Counted from the first letter of the stretch, positions 43,755 through 53,677 are shown. The stretch: 64,000 nt of DNA from Rhizobium leguminosarum (GCF_002953715.1 NZ_CP025012.1:186001-250000), one strand, 5' to 3'. Numbers and translations are program-made. The notes: a model not told the origin generated them from the sequence alone.

Positions 43755-44677
43755 CAGTTGCCCGCTCCCATCACCACCGAATAGACATCGGCTGGCGTCA
43801 CCACCAGCGCGATCGCAAGACGCACGCCGACGGCAAGCACCAGCAAGCCGAGCAGGGCGCGCAGCTGTTCGCCGCGCAGTTTTTGGCCGACGCGCACGCC
43901 GTATTGTGCCCCGATGACACCCGCCACCATCAGGATGAAGGCGAGCACGATGTCGACGGAAAAGTTCGTCGCCGCCTGCACGATCGTCGTATAGGCGGTC
44001 ACGAAGATGATCTGGAAAAGCGAGGTGCCGACGACCACATTGGTCGGGATGCGCAGCAGATAGATCATCGCCGGCACCATGATGAACCCGCCGCCGACAC
44101 CCATGATCGAGGTGAGGATGCCGATTGCAAAGCCGAGTGCCACGATCGGAATGACGCTGAGATAGATCTTCGATTTCTTGAAGCGCACCTTCAGCGGCAG
44201 CTTGTGCACCCAGTGCTGGTGGCCGGGCTTGCGCGGTGCGGGCGGCTCGTTGCGCGCTGCTCGCCGCATGGCATTGATACTTTCGAGCAGCATCAGTCCG
44301 CCGACAGTGCCGAGGAAGACGACATACATCAGCGAGATGATCAGATCGAGCTGGCCGATGGCGCGCAGCAGCGAGAAGATCCAGATGCCGACCGTCGCAC
44401 CCGTAAGACCGCCGACCAGCAGCACCGTGCCGAGCTTGACGTCGAGCGAGCCGCGCCGGAAATGCGTGATCGCGCCCGATATCGACGACGCCACCACCTG
44501 GTTGGCGCCGGTCGCGACTGCGACGACGGGCGGGATGTTGTAGAAGATCAACAGCGGGGTGATGAGAAAGCCGCCGCCGACGCCGAACATTCCAGACAGG
44601 AATCCGACGGCCGCCCCCATGCCGAGAATGATGAAAATGTTCACCGACAATTCTGCGATGGGCAGATAGATTGTCAC
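43754..44677 (-). CDS. TauE/SafE-family sulfite exporter-type permease
   Basis: A 307-residue inner-membrane protein with about eight membrane segments in two related halves, each starting with a Gly-rich segment (FGVGGGFLITPLLIF near residue 30, and IMGVGGGFIMVPAMI near 196) characteristic of TauE/SafE. It probably exports sulfite, sulfoacetate or a related organosulfur anion. A cytoplasmic loop rich in Arg/Pro/His joins the halves. It is the first gene of a two-gene operon with the TIGR02186 protein. Confidence 0.93.
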   Translation of the reverse strand: MTIYLPIAELSVNIFIILGMGAAVGFLSGMFGVGGGFLITPLLIFYNIPPVVAVATGANQVVASSISGAITHFRRGSLDVKLGTVLLVGGLTGATVGIWIFSLLRAIGQLDLIISLMYVVFLGTVGGLMLLESINAMRRAARNEPPAPRKPGHQHWVHKLPLKVRFKKSKIYLSVIPIVALGFAIGILTSIMGVGGGFIMVPAMIYLLRIPTNVVVGTSLFQIIFVTAYTTIVQAATNFSVDIVLAFILMVAGVIGAQYGVRVGQKLRGEQLRALLGLLVLAVGVRLAIALVVTPADVYSVVMGAGN

Positions 44678-44992
44678 AGCCGACCCCGAATGATGACCGC
44701 TCCTGCCGGGCGGTTTCTTGTCACGTCCCCGTTCGAATGCGCACCATACTGTGAAATCGTTGCCAGAGGCTTTCGATCGGCCCCGTGATTAGCCATAGAG
44801 ATTGGCGGAGAGATCGGTGGCAGAGGATTCGCCGGATGCGCGGATCGATATGTCCGGGCATAATCCGGCTTTTTTCAGGTTTTGTGACAGGCGACGGCAA
44901 AATTGGAAAAAGCCTTGCGGCATAGTGCCGCCAGGCGTTTTTCATTGCCCGGAACCAAGGGTCGAGAGGATCCCGCGTCGATGCGACGCGCC
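44678..44992. other. Intergenic, no gene seen
   Basis: About 315 bases between the PodJ stop and the TauE start (both on the minus strand). It should hold the TauE promoter and the end of the PodJ transcript. No clear T-tailed terminator was found. Confidence 0.45.
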
Positions 44993-47900
44993 TTAGATCG
45001 CCTTGCCGGCCTGCTTGTTGCGTTCGAGCAGCGCCTTCACGGTCGCATCGGTCACCTTGCCGTCCGGCTCCTGGCCGACCGACTTCTGGAAGTTCTTGAT
45101 CGCGGTCACGGTCTTCGCGCCCATTTCGCCATCCGGCACGCCGGCGTCGAAGCCGTTATTGTTAAGGATCGCCTGGATGTTGCGGACCGCCTTCTTCATG
45201 TCGACGCTCGCCGTCTTCGCGCCGGTGCCTGCCCATTCGTCGGGGATATCGATGGCGTTCGTGCGGTGGTCGACCGGCTCCGGCTTCCAGAGATCGGCCT
45301 TGCCGCGTGCCCGTTCCAGCTGGTCTGGCTTCATGGCTTTGGCCACTTCGTCGCGCTTCTGCGCCGCATCCTTGTCGCCGGCCTTGGCGGCGATCGCAAA
45401 CCATTTGTAGGACTCTTCGAGATCCGCCGGAACGCCGTTGCCGCGCGCGCAGAGGATCGCCAGGTTGAACTGGCTGTCGGTGATGCCGAGGTTCGCTGCC
45501 TTGGTGAACCACGAGGCGGCCGTTGCATAATCCTGCTGGCCGAGCGCGCCGGAGGCGTAGAGGACGGCGAGATTGTGCATGGCGCTGGCATTGCCCTGGT
45601 TTGCCGCCTGCTCGTAAAAGCCCTTCGCCTTGGCGATGTCGCGTTCGACGCCGTTGCCCTTCTCGTACATGCTGCCGAGCCGGTACTGCGCAGGCGCAAA
45701 GCCTTTGTCGGCCGCAAGCTGGTACCAGCTCGCCGCCTGCTTCTGATCGACCGTCATGCCGTTGCGGCCGTCGGAATAACGCGCGCCGATTTCGAACAGC
45801 GCCAGCGCATCGCCGCCGCTCGCCGCATCGGCAAGCGATTTCGGCTGGACGGTGTCGGGAATGGTGATGGCCGCCTGCGGTGCGGGTGCGGGAACGAAGC
45901 CCGATGTTTCCTGTGCCGTGCCGGACGGAGCGGGAGGGGCAAAGGTCGCTGCCCCTTCGCCGTCAAGCGGTGTCATATCGGTCAGATGGTCGCCGCCGGC
46001 CGGTGGGGTTGCTTCCGGCTGCGCCTGTTCGGCAGCGGGCGGGACAGCTTCGGCTGCCGGAGCGGTCGTTCCGAGAGCGGCGGCATCCGGCTGGGCAGGT
46101 GTCGCTTCAGGCAAGGCCGGCGCCGGGTTTTCCGCAGCACCGGTCAGCGCCGAGACTTCGGCTGGCGGCTGCGGCGCGCGCTCGCCGCTCGTCAGCGTTC
46201 GGGCAAGCGGAAAGGCCATGATGGCAAGCAGCACGGCGCCGACCGCCAGCAGGATCGGCCGCCGGTAGCGCGAAAAGGCGCTGGTCTTGCCCGTCTTGTC
46301 AGAAGCCTTGCCGGCCTTGTCGGCGTTTGCGCCCTTCTTCTCGACCTTGACGGCTGCCTGTTTCGGATTGGCATCCACCTCCATCGCGGCCGCCTGCGCC
46401 GCACGGCGCGCAGCAGCGATATAATCGGCGCGATCGGTTTCGCCGGCAGGTTTGCCGCGTGCCGCACTCTGGCTGGCGCGAACCCGTTCAAGGATCTTCT
46501 TCACGTCAGGTGCGCCCGAGCCCGGCTCGAGCAGTTCGTTTGCCGCATCGGTCGGCACCACGTCGGTGGGATCGATCGACGGCGCGGGATCGATCATCGG
46601 GCGTTCGGTCGCCCGGCTCTCGGCTTTCTTGCCGGGCAGCAGCCGCTTGCCGAGGCTGGCGAGCATGCTGGCCTTCGCCGGGGCCTGTGCCCGTGCCGCT
46701 GTCGCAACTTCCGTCGTCCTGGTCGCGGCTTCGATGGCAATCGCGCTCGTTCCGCTCATGGCGGTGGCTTGCGCCGGGGCGGCAGGTTCGGCGGCGACCT
46801 CGGCCGTGCGGATAACAGGAGAAGCCTTCGCTGTCGGGGCAGCGGCCGGCGTCTTGTTCAGCTCCGCTTCGGCCACCATCAGCGCATAGGGATCGACATC
46901 GAAATCGACGTCGGCGACCGGCATCTGGGCGAGCGGCCGGCCGCGATCTTCCATGCCGTCGAGGCGATCGGCGATATGCACCAGCGTCTCGTGCAGCGCT
47001 TGGAAAGTCTTGTGTGTGCGTTCCTCGCTATCGCGGCTGAGATCCTCGAGGTGGCGCAGATCCTCGGCCAGCGCCGTCAGCGCTGACATGTCGGCGGCGG
47101 GCATGACACCCTGCGGACCGCCATGGCGCGAATAGGCTTCGACCACGGCCTCTGCCGCCTGGCGTGCCGCCTCGATGATATATTCATCGCTCGTCGCCAT
47201 GTAATCTTCGATCGCGCCCATGCGCTGGTCGAGTTCGGGGGGTATTACAGCGCTTTCGCGCGGCGCGCTCATCAGTGCCGAAAGATTGGCGATCTGGTCT
47301 TCGAGGTTCTTCAGTGCACGCGGATCGGTCGGCGCTGCCGATGTGCTTTCCTCCAGCCGGGCGGCAATGTCGCTCAGCCGTCCTTCGAGACGCCGGAAGG
47401 CACTGTCGTCGACTACCGCGGCGGGTGCCGGTGCCTGCTGCTGATGAGCCATCTCGTCGATGCGCCGGGCAAGATGGTCGAGCCGCTGCGCCAGCACGTC
47501 GTTGACGGCGCCGTTCTCAAGCGCGTCGATCTTGCGGGAAATGTCGGAAAGCGTGCCGGTGAGGTCGGGCTGCGGCGCCGTCTCCTGCGTGCGCTCCAAC
47601 AGATAGGAGAGATGTTCCAGCCGTTCGTCGAGCTGCGACGTCGCTTCCGCCTTCGTCAGCTCCTCGACGCGTCCCGTCAGCGCCTCCAGCCGCATCGCCA
47701 GCTCGTCGGCCGGATTCACGCGGCTGGCCGCATCATGGCTCATCAGGTCGATCTGATCGGCCAGCGCCGCAAGCCGGCTTTCCAACCGCTGCATCAGGCC
47801 CGGATCATTCGTAGTGGCCGTGCGCCCGCTTGCCGCGATCGCCCGGCTGATCTCGTCGAGCCGCATATCCATGGCGGCGAACTGTTCCGACATCACCCGG

Positions 47901-48772
47901 TCGTGCGGCTGGATCATATTGCCGAAATGCTCCATCGCCGTGGCGATCGAGATCAGCTTGTCTTCCAGCGCCCGAACGGCCGGGCTTTCACCCATGCCGC
48001 CGATATGGCGCTTGATGTCGTCGAGCCGATAGGCGAGCGAAACGAGCTCTTCCTGCAGCCCCTCGGTATCGAGCGCCGCAAGCCGGTTTTCGAAACCGTC
48101 CCAGCGGTTTTCCATATGGCGCAGCGAATCCTCGCGCGCCAGCCCGTCCATCAACGAGCGCAGCTCTTCGAAATCCTCGCGAAGGCCCGTGGCCTCCGGC
48201 GCGGCGGAACGGCCGGTCAGCTGGGTGATGCTCTGGGCAAGGCGGCCCATATCGGCGCGCATGTCGTCGGCGAAACGGCCGTCGCCGGCATTTGTCTTGA
48301 TTTCGCGGAGCTCGGCGCGCAGCGCGTTCATCTCGCGGGTGACGCCCTCGGAAATGTCGCGCTTCAGGTCCTGCCGCAGATTGACGAGCGCCTGGGCGAT
48401 CTCCGTCATCGTGTCGTCGCCGGCGCGGAAGGCGGGTGCCGGCACTGGGGCGGCGGCGCGCGGCGTGGGCTCACGAAGCTGCGGGGCCTGCTCGCGTGCA
48501 TAGGGCCGCTCGCGGCTGGCTTCGAGTGCGCGCTGGCGTTGACGGATTTCGGCGAGCGGATCCGGCCGCGGCTCGGGCGGGGCCTTTGCGGGCGGGGGAG
48601 CGTGGGAGCCGGCATAAGGATCGCGCTCGGTCGGTGCCGTGCGCGGCCGCTGTTCGCGCCCGCTGCCCATCAGCCCTTCGATGCGCGCCTCCAGCCCTTC
48701 GATCGTGCGGTTCAGCGCATCGAGCGAGGTCCTGTCGGACTGTCGGGAAGGATTTGATCGCGATCCGTTCAT
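44993..48772 (-). CDS. podJ: PodJ-like polar localisation factor with Sel1 repeats
   Basis: A 1259-residue membrane-spanning scaffold. N-terminal basic region starting MNGSR, a long cytoplasmic coiled-coil part (to about 640), a Pro/Ala-rich stretch, a single membrane helix (about 880-900), a Pro/Ala-rich periplasmic linker, four Sel1-type repeats (about 1000-1150) and a C-terminal peptidoglycan-binding domain. This layout is that of PodJ, which organises the cell pole in Caulobacter and the new growth pole in budding Rhizobiales. I start at ATG 48772 because the codons before it to 48868 look non-coding. It is a lone gene with a long upstream gap, suggesting its own cell-cycle-controlled promoter. 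Confidence 0.85.
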   Translation of the reverse strand: MNGSRSNPSRQSDRTSLDALNRTIEGLEARIEGLMGSGREQRPRTAPTERDPYAGSHAPPPAKAPPEPRPDPLAEIRQRQRALEASRERPYAREQAPQLREPTPRAAAPVPAPAFRAGDDTMTEIAQALVNLRQDLKRDISEGVTREMNALRAELREIKTNAGDGRFADDMRADMGRLAQSITQLTGRSAAPEATGLREDFEELRSLMDGLAREDSLRHMENRWDGFENRLAALDTEGLQEELVSLAYRLDDIKRHIGGMGESPAVRALEDKLISIATAMEHFGNMIQPHDRVMSEQFAAMDMRLDEISRAIAASGRTATTNDPGLMQRLESRLAALADQIDLMSHDAASRVNPADELAMRLEALTGRVEELTKAEATSQLDERLEHLSYLLERTQETAPQPDLTGTLSDISRKIDALENGAVNDVLAQRLDHLARRIDEMAHQQQAPAPAAVVDDSAFRRLEGRLSDIAARLEESTSAAPTDPRALKNLEDQIANLSALMSAPRESAVIPPELDQRMGAIEDYMATSDEYIIEAARQAAEAVVEAYSRHGGPQGVMPAADMSALTALAEDLRHLEDLSRDSEERTHKTFQALHETLVHIADRLDGMEDRGRPLAQMPVADVDFDVDPYALMVAEAELNKTPAAAPTAKASPVIRTAEVAAEPAAPAQATAMSGTSAIAIEAATRTTEVATAARAQAPAKASMLASLGKRLLPGKKAESRATERPMIDPAPSIDPTDVVPTDAANELLEPGSGAPDVKKILERVRASQSAARGKPAGETDRADYIAAARRAAQAAAMEVDANPKQAAVKVEKKGANADKAGKASDKTGKTSAFSRYRRPILLAVGAVLLAIMAFPLARTLTSGERAPQPPAEVSALTGAAENPAPALPEATPAQPDAAALGTTAPAAEAVPPAAEQAQPEATPPAGGDHLTDMTPLDGEGAATFAPPAPSGTAQETSGFVPAPAPQAAITIPDTVQPKSLADAASGGDALALFEIGARYSDGRNGMTVDQKQAASWYQLAADKGFAPAQYRLGSMYEKGNGVERDIAKAKGFYEQAANQGNASAMHNLAVLYASGALGQQDYATAASWFTKAANLGITDSQFNLAILCARGNGVPADLEESYKWFAIAAKAGDKDAAQKRDEVAKAMKPDQLERARGKADLWKPEPVDHRTNAIDIPDEWAGTGAKTASVDMKKAVRNIQAILNNNGFDAGVPDGEMGAKTVTAIKNFQKSVGQEPDGKVTDATVKALLERNKQAGKAI

Positions 48773-49102
48773 CTTCTTGCTCGCTTCGACTGCTCGACCT
48801 CTCGTCAGAGCTCGATCTTTGGCTTTTCGTCTGCTGCCCGCGTCTCTACGCGGACCGGAGCGCATCATTCATAAGACGATAGTCAATTAGACTTTCCTCA
48901 AGCTGAACGATGTAGCGGCATCCTTAAGGAACGCGAGACTGGGAAAAGGAATGCGGATCGCTACTGCTCAATCCGCACCTTTCACGAAACGTGGTAAACA
49001 AGCCGTTAATGCCGATGAGAATTTTTTAACGGTTGTGTTCCAAACGCCGTTTTTGACGGCAATTGCCGTTCAATTCGTCAGATCGAATGGCCGCTCGCGC
49101 GA
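48773..49102. other. Region upstream of podJ
   Basis: About 330 bases between the podJ start and the end of the VOC gene, both on the minus strand. The podJ promoter should lie here. An upstream extension of the podJ frame to 48868 is possible but Arg/Ser-rich and without a ribosome-binding site. No other gene was seen. Confidence 0.45.
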
Positions 49103-49468
49103 TCAGGCCGGACGCGGATATTGCAGCTCGATTTTCACGCCCTCGGGGCCGTAGACGAAGACCTGGCCGAGATCGGTGTCGGGAATATCGTAATATTCGT
49201 AGCGATAGCCGCCAGCCTTGATGCGTTCCAGCGCCGGCCCGAATTCGTAAAGGCTGAAGGCGACATGGTTGAAGATGCCGGGCGGAAAATCGGTGCTGCG
49301 TGATGTCAGGCTGAGATGGATGACCGGGCGTTCGTCCAGATAGAGCCAGTGGCCGGGTGAGGGAAAGGGCGGCCGATAGCCTTCGCTAACGCCGAGCACG
49401 GCTTCCAGGAAGCCGATCATCTCATGCGCATCGCGGGTCTCGATGGTGACGTGGTCCAGGCGCGGCAT
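49103..49468 (-). CDS. VOC family protein
   Basis: A 121-residue single-domain VOC protein: LDHVTIETRD opening with the first His ligand, HWLYLDERPVIHLSL in the middle with a second, and FNHVAFSL starting the second half; Glu in KIELQY is the last ligand. GGGAGG six bases before the ATG at 49468 fixes the start. Substrate unknown; glyoxalase- and dioxygenase-like enzymes share this form. It is preceded by an SDR gene 87 bases upstream on the same strand, so they may share a transcript. Confidence 0.9.
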   Translation of the reverse strand: MPRLDHVTIETRDAHEMIGFLEAVLGVSEGYRPPFPSPGHWLYLDERPVIHLSLTSRSTDFPPGIFNHVAFSLYEFGPALERIKAGGYRYEYYDIPDTDLGQVFVYGPEGVKIELQYPRPA

Positions 49469-49555
49469 TGGTATCCTCCCAGCCAGCGTTGACGGCAAAG
49501 TCTAGCCTGTTTGAAACCGCCGCGAAAGTTGCCGTGTTCGCCGCTAGCAGGGGGC

Positions 49556-50257
49556 TCAGAAGTTCTCCGTCCAGGGCCGGACTTCCACCTCCAGCGACCA
49601 TGCGCTGCGGTGCTGGCGAAGCACGTCGATATAGGTCTGGGCGATCGCCTCCGGCAGCAGCGTGCCATCCGGCTTCTCCACCCGGTCCGGCCGGGTCTGC
49701 GAGCGTACCGCGCCGTCGATGACGAAATGCGCGACATGGATGCCCATCGGCCCGAGTTCGCGGGCTGCACTCTGGGCAAGGCCGCGCAGCGCGAACTTGC
49801 CCATCGCAAAGGGGGCCGATTGCGCAAAGCCCTTCACGCTTGCCGACGCGCCGGTGATGAGGATGGCGCCGCGGCCGCGCGGGATCATCCGCCGCGCTGC
49901 CTGCTGCACCACCAGGAAACCGCCGAAAGCGGTGGTCGCGATCGCCTTCTCGACCTCGGCGACATCGAGTTCGGCGAGCGGGCCGCGCTGCCGAGCGCTG
50001 GCATTGAAGATCACCACGTCAGGCCCACCGATTGCGGCGGCAGCCTCTTCGAAGAGTGCTGCGACGCTCGCCGGCTGCGAGACGTCTGTTGTAAAGGCTC
50101 TGGCGCCGGTCTCCTCGATGAGCCCTTGCAGCTTCTCGATATTGCGGGCGGCGAGCCCGACCTTGACGCCCTGCGCCGACAATTGCCGGGCAAGCGATGC
50201 GCTGATGCCGGAGCCCGCGCCGACGATAAGCGCGCTCTCATAGGGAAAGTCGGTCAT
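49556..50257 (-). CDS. Short-chain dehydrogenase-like protein lacking the catalytic Tyr
   Basis: A 233-residue classical-size SDR with the NAD(P)-binding GAGSGISASLA segment, an FNASARQ strand, and a Ser-bearing TGASASVKG segment. At the place of the YxxxK motif it has FAMGK: the Lys is kept, but Tyr is replaced by Phe. The start at ATG 50257 has GAGGAAG upstream. A protein of this type may bind cofactor without normal oxidoreductase activity, or use another residue. The VOC gene follows on the same strand. No pathway can be given. Confidence 0.88.
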   Translation of the reverse strand: MTDFPYESALIVGAGSGISASLARQLSAQGVKVGLAARNIEKLQGLIEETGARAFTTDVSQPASVAALFEEAAAAIGGPDVVIFNASARQRGPLAELDVAEVEKAIATTAFGGFLVVQQAARRMIPRGRGAILITGASASVKGFAQSAPFAMGKFALRGLAQSAARELGPMGIHVAHFVIDGAVRSQTRPDRVEKPDGTLLPEAIAQTYIDVLRQHRSAWSLEVEVRPWTENF

Positions 50258-50443
50258 GATGTCTTCCTCGATGAATCGTCCCACAGACGTAGGAAGTCCG
50301 AACGACTTGCGCTACTGCCCGGCCGAGACTCCGTTCCGTGATGGACAAGCAAGATGAGATGGCGTCTGCTCCTCTCAGCACTTCATGGCCCGCGGATTCG
50401 TGCTCTCGAATTTTTTCAAGAAAAGACGGCACAAGCGCAGAAT

Positions 50444-50465
50444 TTGACGTTTACGCAAACGTCAA
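50444..50465. promoter_or_regulatory. Palindromic candidate operator before the beta-oxidation operon
   Basis: A 22-base inverted repeat: left half TTGACGTTTAC, right half GCAAACGTCAA, with only one mismatch between arms. It lies 64 bases before the acyl-CoA dehydrogenase start, at promoter position. Its ACGTTT/AAACGT arms are reminiscent of operators for MerR- or TetR-type regulators of acyl-CoA catabolism, but the cognate regulator is not in the window. Confidence 0.7.
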
Positions 50466-50529
50466 TATTTTGTAAGACAGTGCCCAACGCCGGCGCGATC
50501 CGGTCAGTCGAATGGGAGGAATTTGAGAG

Positions 50530-52326
50530 ATGCCAGTCTACAAGGCCCCGGTGAACGATACGCTCTTCGTCCTGAACGACGTGCTGGGTCTCGAACGCTA
50601 CAACAATCTGCCGGGCTTTGCCGACGCGACCCCCGATATGATCGAAGCGATCCTCGGCGAGGCCGGAAGGGTTGCCGAGGAAGCTCTCTTTCCGCTGAAC
50701 TATTCCGGCGATCAGGAAGGCTGCATGCGCCACAACGATGCCAGCGTGTCGACGCCGAAGGGCTTCAAGGAAGCCTATAAAGCCTATCGCGACGGTGGCT
50801 GGATCGGCCTTGCGGTGCCGGAGGAATTCGGCGGGCAGGGGCTTCCCTATACGCTGCATACCGCCGTCGGCGAATATACCTCCGCCGCCAACATGTCGCT
50901 GATGATGTATCCGGGCCTGACGCAGGGCGCGATCGCTGCGCTCCTCGTCCACGGCTCCGACGAGCAGAAGGCCACCTATCTGCCGAAGATGGTGGACGGC
51001 ACCTGGTCCGGCACCATGAACCTCACCGAGCCGCATTGCGGCACCGATCTCGGCATGCTGCGCACCAAGGCGGTGCCGCAGGCTGACGGCAGCTACAAGA
51101 TCTCCGGCCAGAAGATCTTCATCTCCGCCGGCGAGCACGACCTGACCGACAATATCATCCATCTGGTGCTCGCCCGCATCGAGGGTGCGCCCGAGGGCAC
51201 CAAGGGCATCTCGCTCTTCATCGTTCCGAAATTCCTTGTCGGCAAGGACGGCGCGCCGGGCGCCCGCAACGCTGTCTCCTGTGGCGCAATCGAGCACAAG
51301 ATGGGCATCCACGCCAACGCCACCTGCGTGATGAATTACGACGAGGCGACCGGCTTCCTGATCGGCGCGGAAAACCGCGGCCTCAATGCCATGTTCGTGA
51401 TGATGAACGAGGCCCGCCTGATGGTCGGTCTGCAGGGCATCGCCATTTCCGAGATCGCCTATCAGAACGCCGCCAGCTATGCCCGTGACCGCATCCAGGG
51501 CCGCTCGCTGTCGGGGACAAAAGCGCCGGACAAGAAGGCCGATCCGATCATCGTCCATCCGGATATTCGCCGCACGCTGATGACCATCCGTGCTTTCAAC
51601 GAGGGCGGCCGCGCCTTCCTGCTGTGGACCGCGCTCAAGTCTGATATCGCCCACCGCGCTAGCGACGAGAAGGAGCGCCAGACGGCCGACGATATTCTCG
51701 GCCTCGTCACCCCGATCCTCAAGGGCGTGATGACCGACAAGGGCTTCGATCATGCCGTCATGGCCCAGCAGGTCTTCGGTGGCCACGGCTATATCGAAGA
51801 ACACGGCATGAGCCAGTATGTGCGCGATGCCCGCATCGCCATGATTTATGAAGGCGCCAACGGCATTCAGGCGCTCGATCTCGTCGGCCGCAAGCTCGCC
51901 TTGAACGGCGGCCGCGCCGCCATGGCCCTCTTCAAGGAGATCGGCGATTTCTGCGAGGAGAACCGCAGCAACGAAAAGCTCTCCTTCTTCACCAAGCATC
52001 TGAAGAAGGGCTTGAACGACGTCCAGGGCGCGACCATGTGGTTCATGCAGAACGCCATGGCCAAGCCCGACAATGCCGGCGCCGGCTCGACCGACTACAT
52101 GCACCTCTTCGGTCTCGTCATTCTCGGGTATATGTGGGTAAAGATGGCGAAAGCCGCCGAGGATGGCCTTGCATCAGGCGATGCGGCTCGCGAGGATTAC
52201 CTGAAGAACAAGATGGTCACCGCCCGCTTCTTCATGGAACGCCTGATGCCGGAAACCGCACTTCGCAAGGCCCGCATCGAAGCCGGCGCCGACACGATGA
52301 TGGAACTGGCCGCCGAAGCGTTTTGA
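50530..52326 (+). CDS. Acyl-CoA dehydrogenase (FadE/DmdC type)
   Basis: First oxidation step of fatty-acid beta-oxidation: FAD-dependent conversion of acyl-CoA to trans-2-enoyl-CoA. The 598-residue protein has the N-terminal helical extension, the middle beta domain (MNLTEPHCGTDLG near 160-175), and the C-terminal helical domain with the catalytic Glu in IYEGANGIQ near residue 440, followed by the extra C-terminal domain of the long (about 600-residue) class. First gene of the operon with thiolase, cupin and FadJ-like genes. GGGAGG lies about ten bases before the ATG. Confidence 0.95.
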   Translation: MPVYKAPVNDTLFVLNDVLGLERYNNLPGFADATPDMIEAILGEAGRVAEEALFPLNYSGDQEGCMRHNDASVSTPKGFKEAYKAYRDGGWIGLAVPEEFGGQGLPYTLHTAVGEYTSAANMSLMMYPGLTQGAIAALLVHGSDEQKATYLPKMVDGTWSGTMNLTEPHCGTDLGMLRTKAVPQADGSYKISGQKIFISAGEHDLTDNIIHLVLARIEGAPEGTKGISLFIVPKFLVGKDGAPGARNAVSCGAIEHKMGIHANATCVMNYDEATGFLIGAENRGLNAMFVMMNEARLMVGLQGIAISEIAYQNAASYARDRIQGRSLSGTKAPDKKADPIIVHPDIRRTLMTIRAFNEGGRAFLLWTALKSDIAHRASDEKERQTADDILGLVTPILKGVMTDKGFDHAVMAQQVFGGHGYIEEHGMSQYVRDARIAMIYEGANGIQALDLVGRKLALNGGRAAMALFKEIGDFCEENRSNEKLSFFTKHLKKGLNDVQGATMWFMQNAMAKPDNAGAGSTDYMHLFGLVILGYMWVKMAKAAEDGLASGDAAREDYLKNKMVTARFFMERLMPETALRKARIEAGADTMMELAAEAF

Positions 52327-52332
52327 GACGAA

Positions 52333-52421
52333 TTCCCTCTTCTGCCCAGCGGGGTCCGAAGGACGGGTCGAGACCGGTGGCTCGACCCAGGCAGAGGTGG
52401 CCCGTTGGGCAGAAGAGGGAA
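52333..52421. repeat. Nested inverted repeats between acyl-CoA dehydrogenase and thiolase genes
   Basis: An outer stem of 21 bases (52333-52353 with 52401-52421, one G-U pair in RNA) beginning TTCCCTCTTCTGCCC, enclosing an inner perfect eight-base stem GGGTCGAG (52365-52372 with 52381-52388). The structure fills the spacer and sits 45 bases before the thiolase ATG. It may be a mobile palindromic element, an RNA processing or stability site, or a partial terminator that lowers downstream expression. Confidence 0.85.
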
Positions 52422-52466
52422 GAACGAAATTCACCGGCGCCGCCGCGCCGTCAGGGAGATGAGACA

Positions 52467-53675
52467 ATGACCGAGGTTTTCATTTACGACCACGTGCGTA
52501 CGCCGCGCGGCCGCGGCAAGAAGGATGGCGCCCTGCATGAGGTGCCCTCCGTCCGCCTCGCGGCAAAGACGCTGGAGGCGATCCGCGAGCGCAACGGGCT
52601 CAATACGGAAACGGTCGACGACATCATCATGGGCTGCGTCGATCCGGTCATGGATGCCGGCGCCGTCATCCCCAAGGCCGCCGCCTTCGAAGCCGGCTAC
52701 TCCACCAAGGCGCCCGGCATGCAGATCTCCCGCTTCTGCGCCTCCGGCCTCGATGCCGTCAATTTCGGCGCCGGCAAGATCGCCCAAGGGGCTGACGACA
52801 TCGTCATCGCGGGCGGCGTCGAAAGCATGTCCCGCGTCGGCCTCGGCATGTCCGGCGGCGCCTGGTTCATGGATCCTTCCGTGAATTTCCCGGCCTATTT
52901 CATGCCGCAGGGTGTCTCGGCCGACCTGATCGCCACCAAATACGGCTTCAGCAGAACCGATGTCGACGCTTACGCGGTCGAGAGCCAGAAGCGTGCCGCC
53001 CATGCCTGGGAAGAGGGCTGGTTCGACAAATCGGTCATCCCGGTCAAGGACCAGAACGGCCTGACGATCCTGGCAAGGGATGAACACATGCGCCCCGGCA
53101 CGGATATGCAGGCGCTCGCCTCCCTCAATCCTTCCTTCCAGATGCCCGGCGAGATGGGCGGCTTCGAGGCCGTCGGCATTCAGGCCCATCCCGAGATCGA
53201 GCGTATCAACTATGTCCACCATGCCGGCAATTCCTCCGGCATCGTCGATGGCGCCAGTGTCGTCCTGCTCGGCTCCAAAACCGGCGGTGAGAGCATGGGC
53301 ATAAAGCCGCGCGCCCGCATCAAGGCTTTCGCCAATATCGGCTCCGATCCGGCCCTGATGCTGACCGGGCCCGTCGACGTCACCGAGAAGCTGTTGAAAC
53401 GATCAGGCATGAGCCTTTCCGACATCGACCTCTTCGAGTTGAACGAGGCCTTCGCTGCCGTGGTGCTGCGCTACATGCAGGCCTTCGACATCGACCATGA
53501 CAGGATCAACGTCAATGGCGGCGCCATCGCCATGGGCCATCCGCTCGGCGCCACCGGCGCGATGATCCTCGGCACCGTGCTGGACGAGCTCGAACGCCGC
53601 GACCTCAACACCGCGCTGGTGACGCTCTGCATCGGCGCCGGCATGGGCACGGCAACGGTAATCGAAAGGGTCTGA
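52467..53675 (+). CDS. Acetyl-CoA acyltransferase (thiolase, FadA type)
   Basis: Last step of beta-oxidation: thiolytic release of acetyl-CoA. The 402-residue product has the nucleophilic Cys in [11 protein letters not shown] near residue 92, NEAFAA near 330, GHPLGATGA near 355 and the second Cys in CIGAGMG near 388. The ATG at 52467 has AGGGAGAT upstream; a longer frame to 52038 runs through the acyl-CoA dehydrogenase gene and the structured spacer, and is not coding. It is followed two bases later by the cupin gene. Confidence 0.95.
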   Translation: MTEVFIYDHVRTPRGRGKKDGALHEVPSVRLAAKTLEAIRERNGLNTETVDDIIMGCVDPVMDAGAVIPKAAAFEAGYSTKAPGMQISRFCASGLDAVNFGAGKIAQGADDIVIAGGVESMSRVGLGMSGGAWFMDPSVNFPAYFMPQGVSADLIATKYGFSRTDVDAYAVESQKRAAHAWEEGWFDKSVIPVKDQNGLTILARDEHMRPGTDMQALASLNPSFQMPGEMGGFEAVGIQAHPEIERINYVHHAGNSSGIVDGASVVLLGSKTGGESMGIKPRARIKAFANIGSDPALMLTGPVDVTEKLLKRSGMSLSDIDLFELNEAFAAVVLRYMQAFDIDHDRINVNGGAIAMGHPLGATGAMILGTVLDELERRDLNTALVTLCIGAGMGTATVIERV

Positions 53676-53677
53676 CC

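Noticed and set aside
52038..52466. Upstream extension of the thiolase frame
   Set aside because: Runs through the end of the acyl-CoA dehydrogenase gene and the structured spacer; the ATG at 52467 has a good ribosome-binding site and the correct thiolase N terminus.
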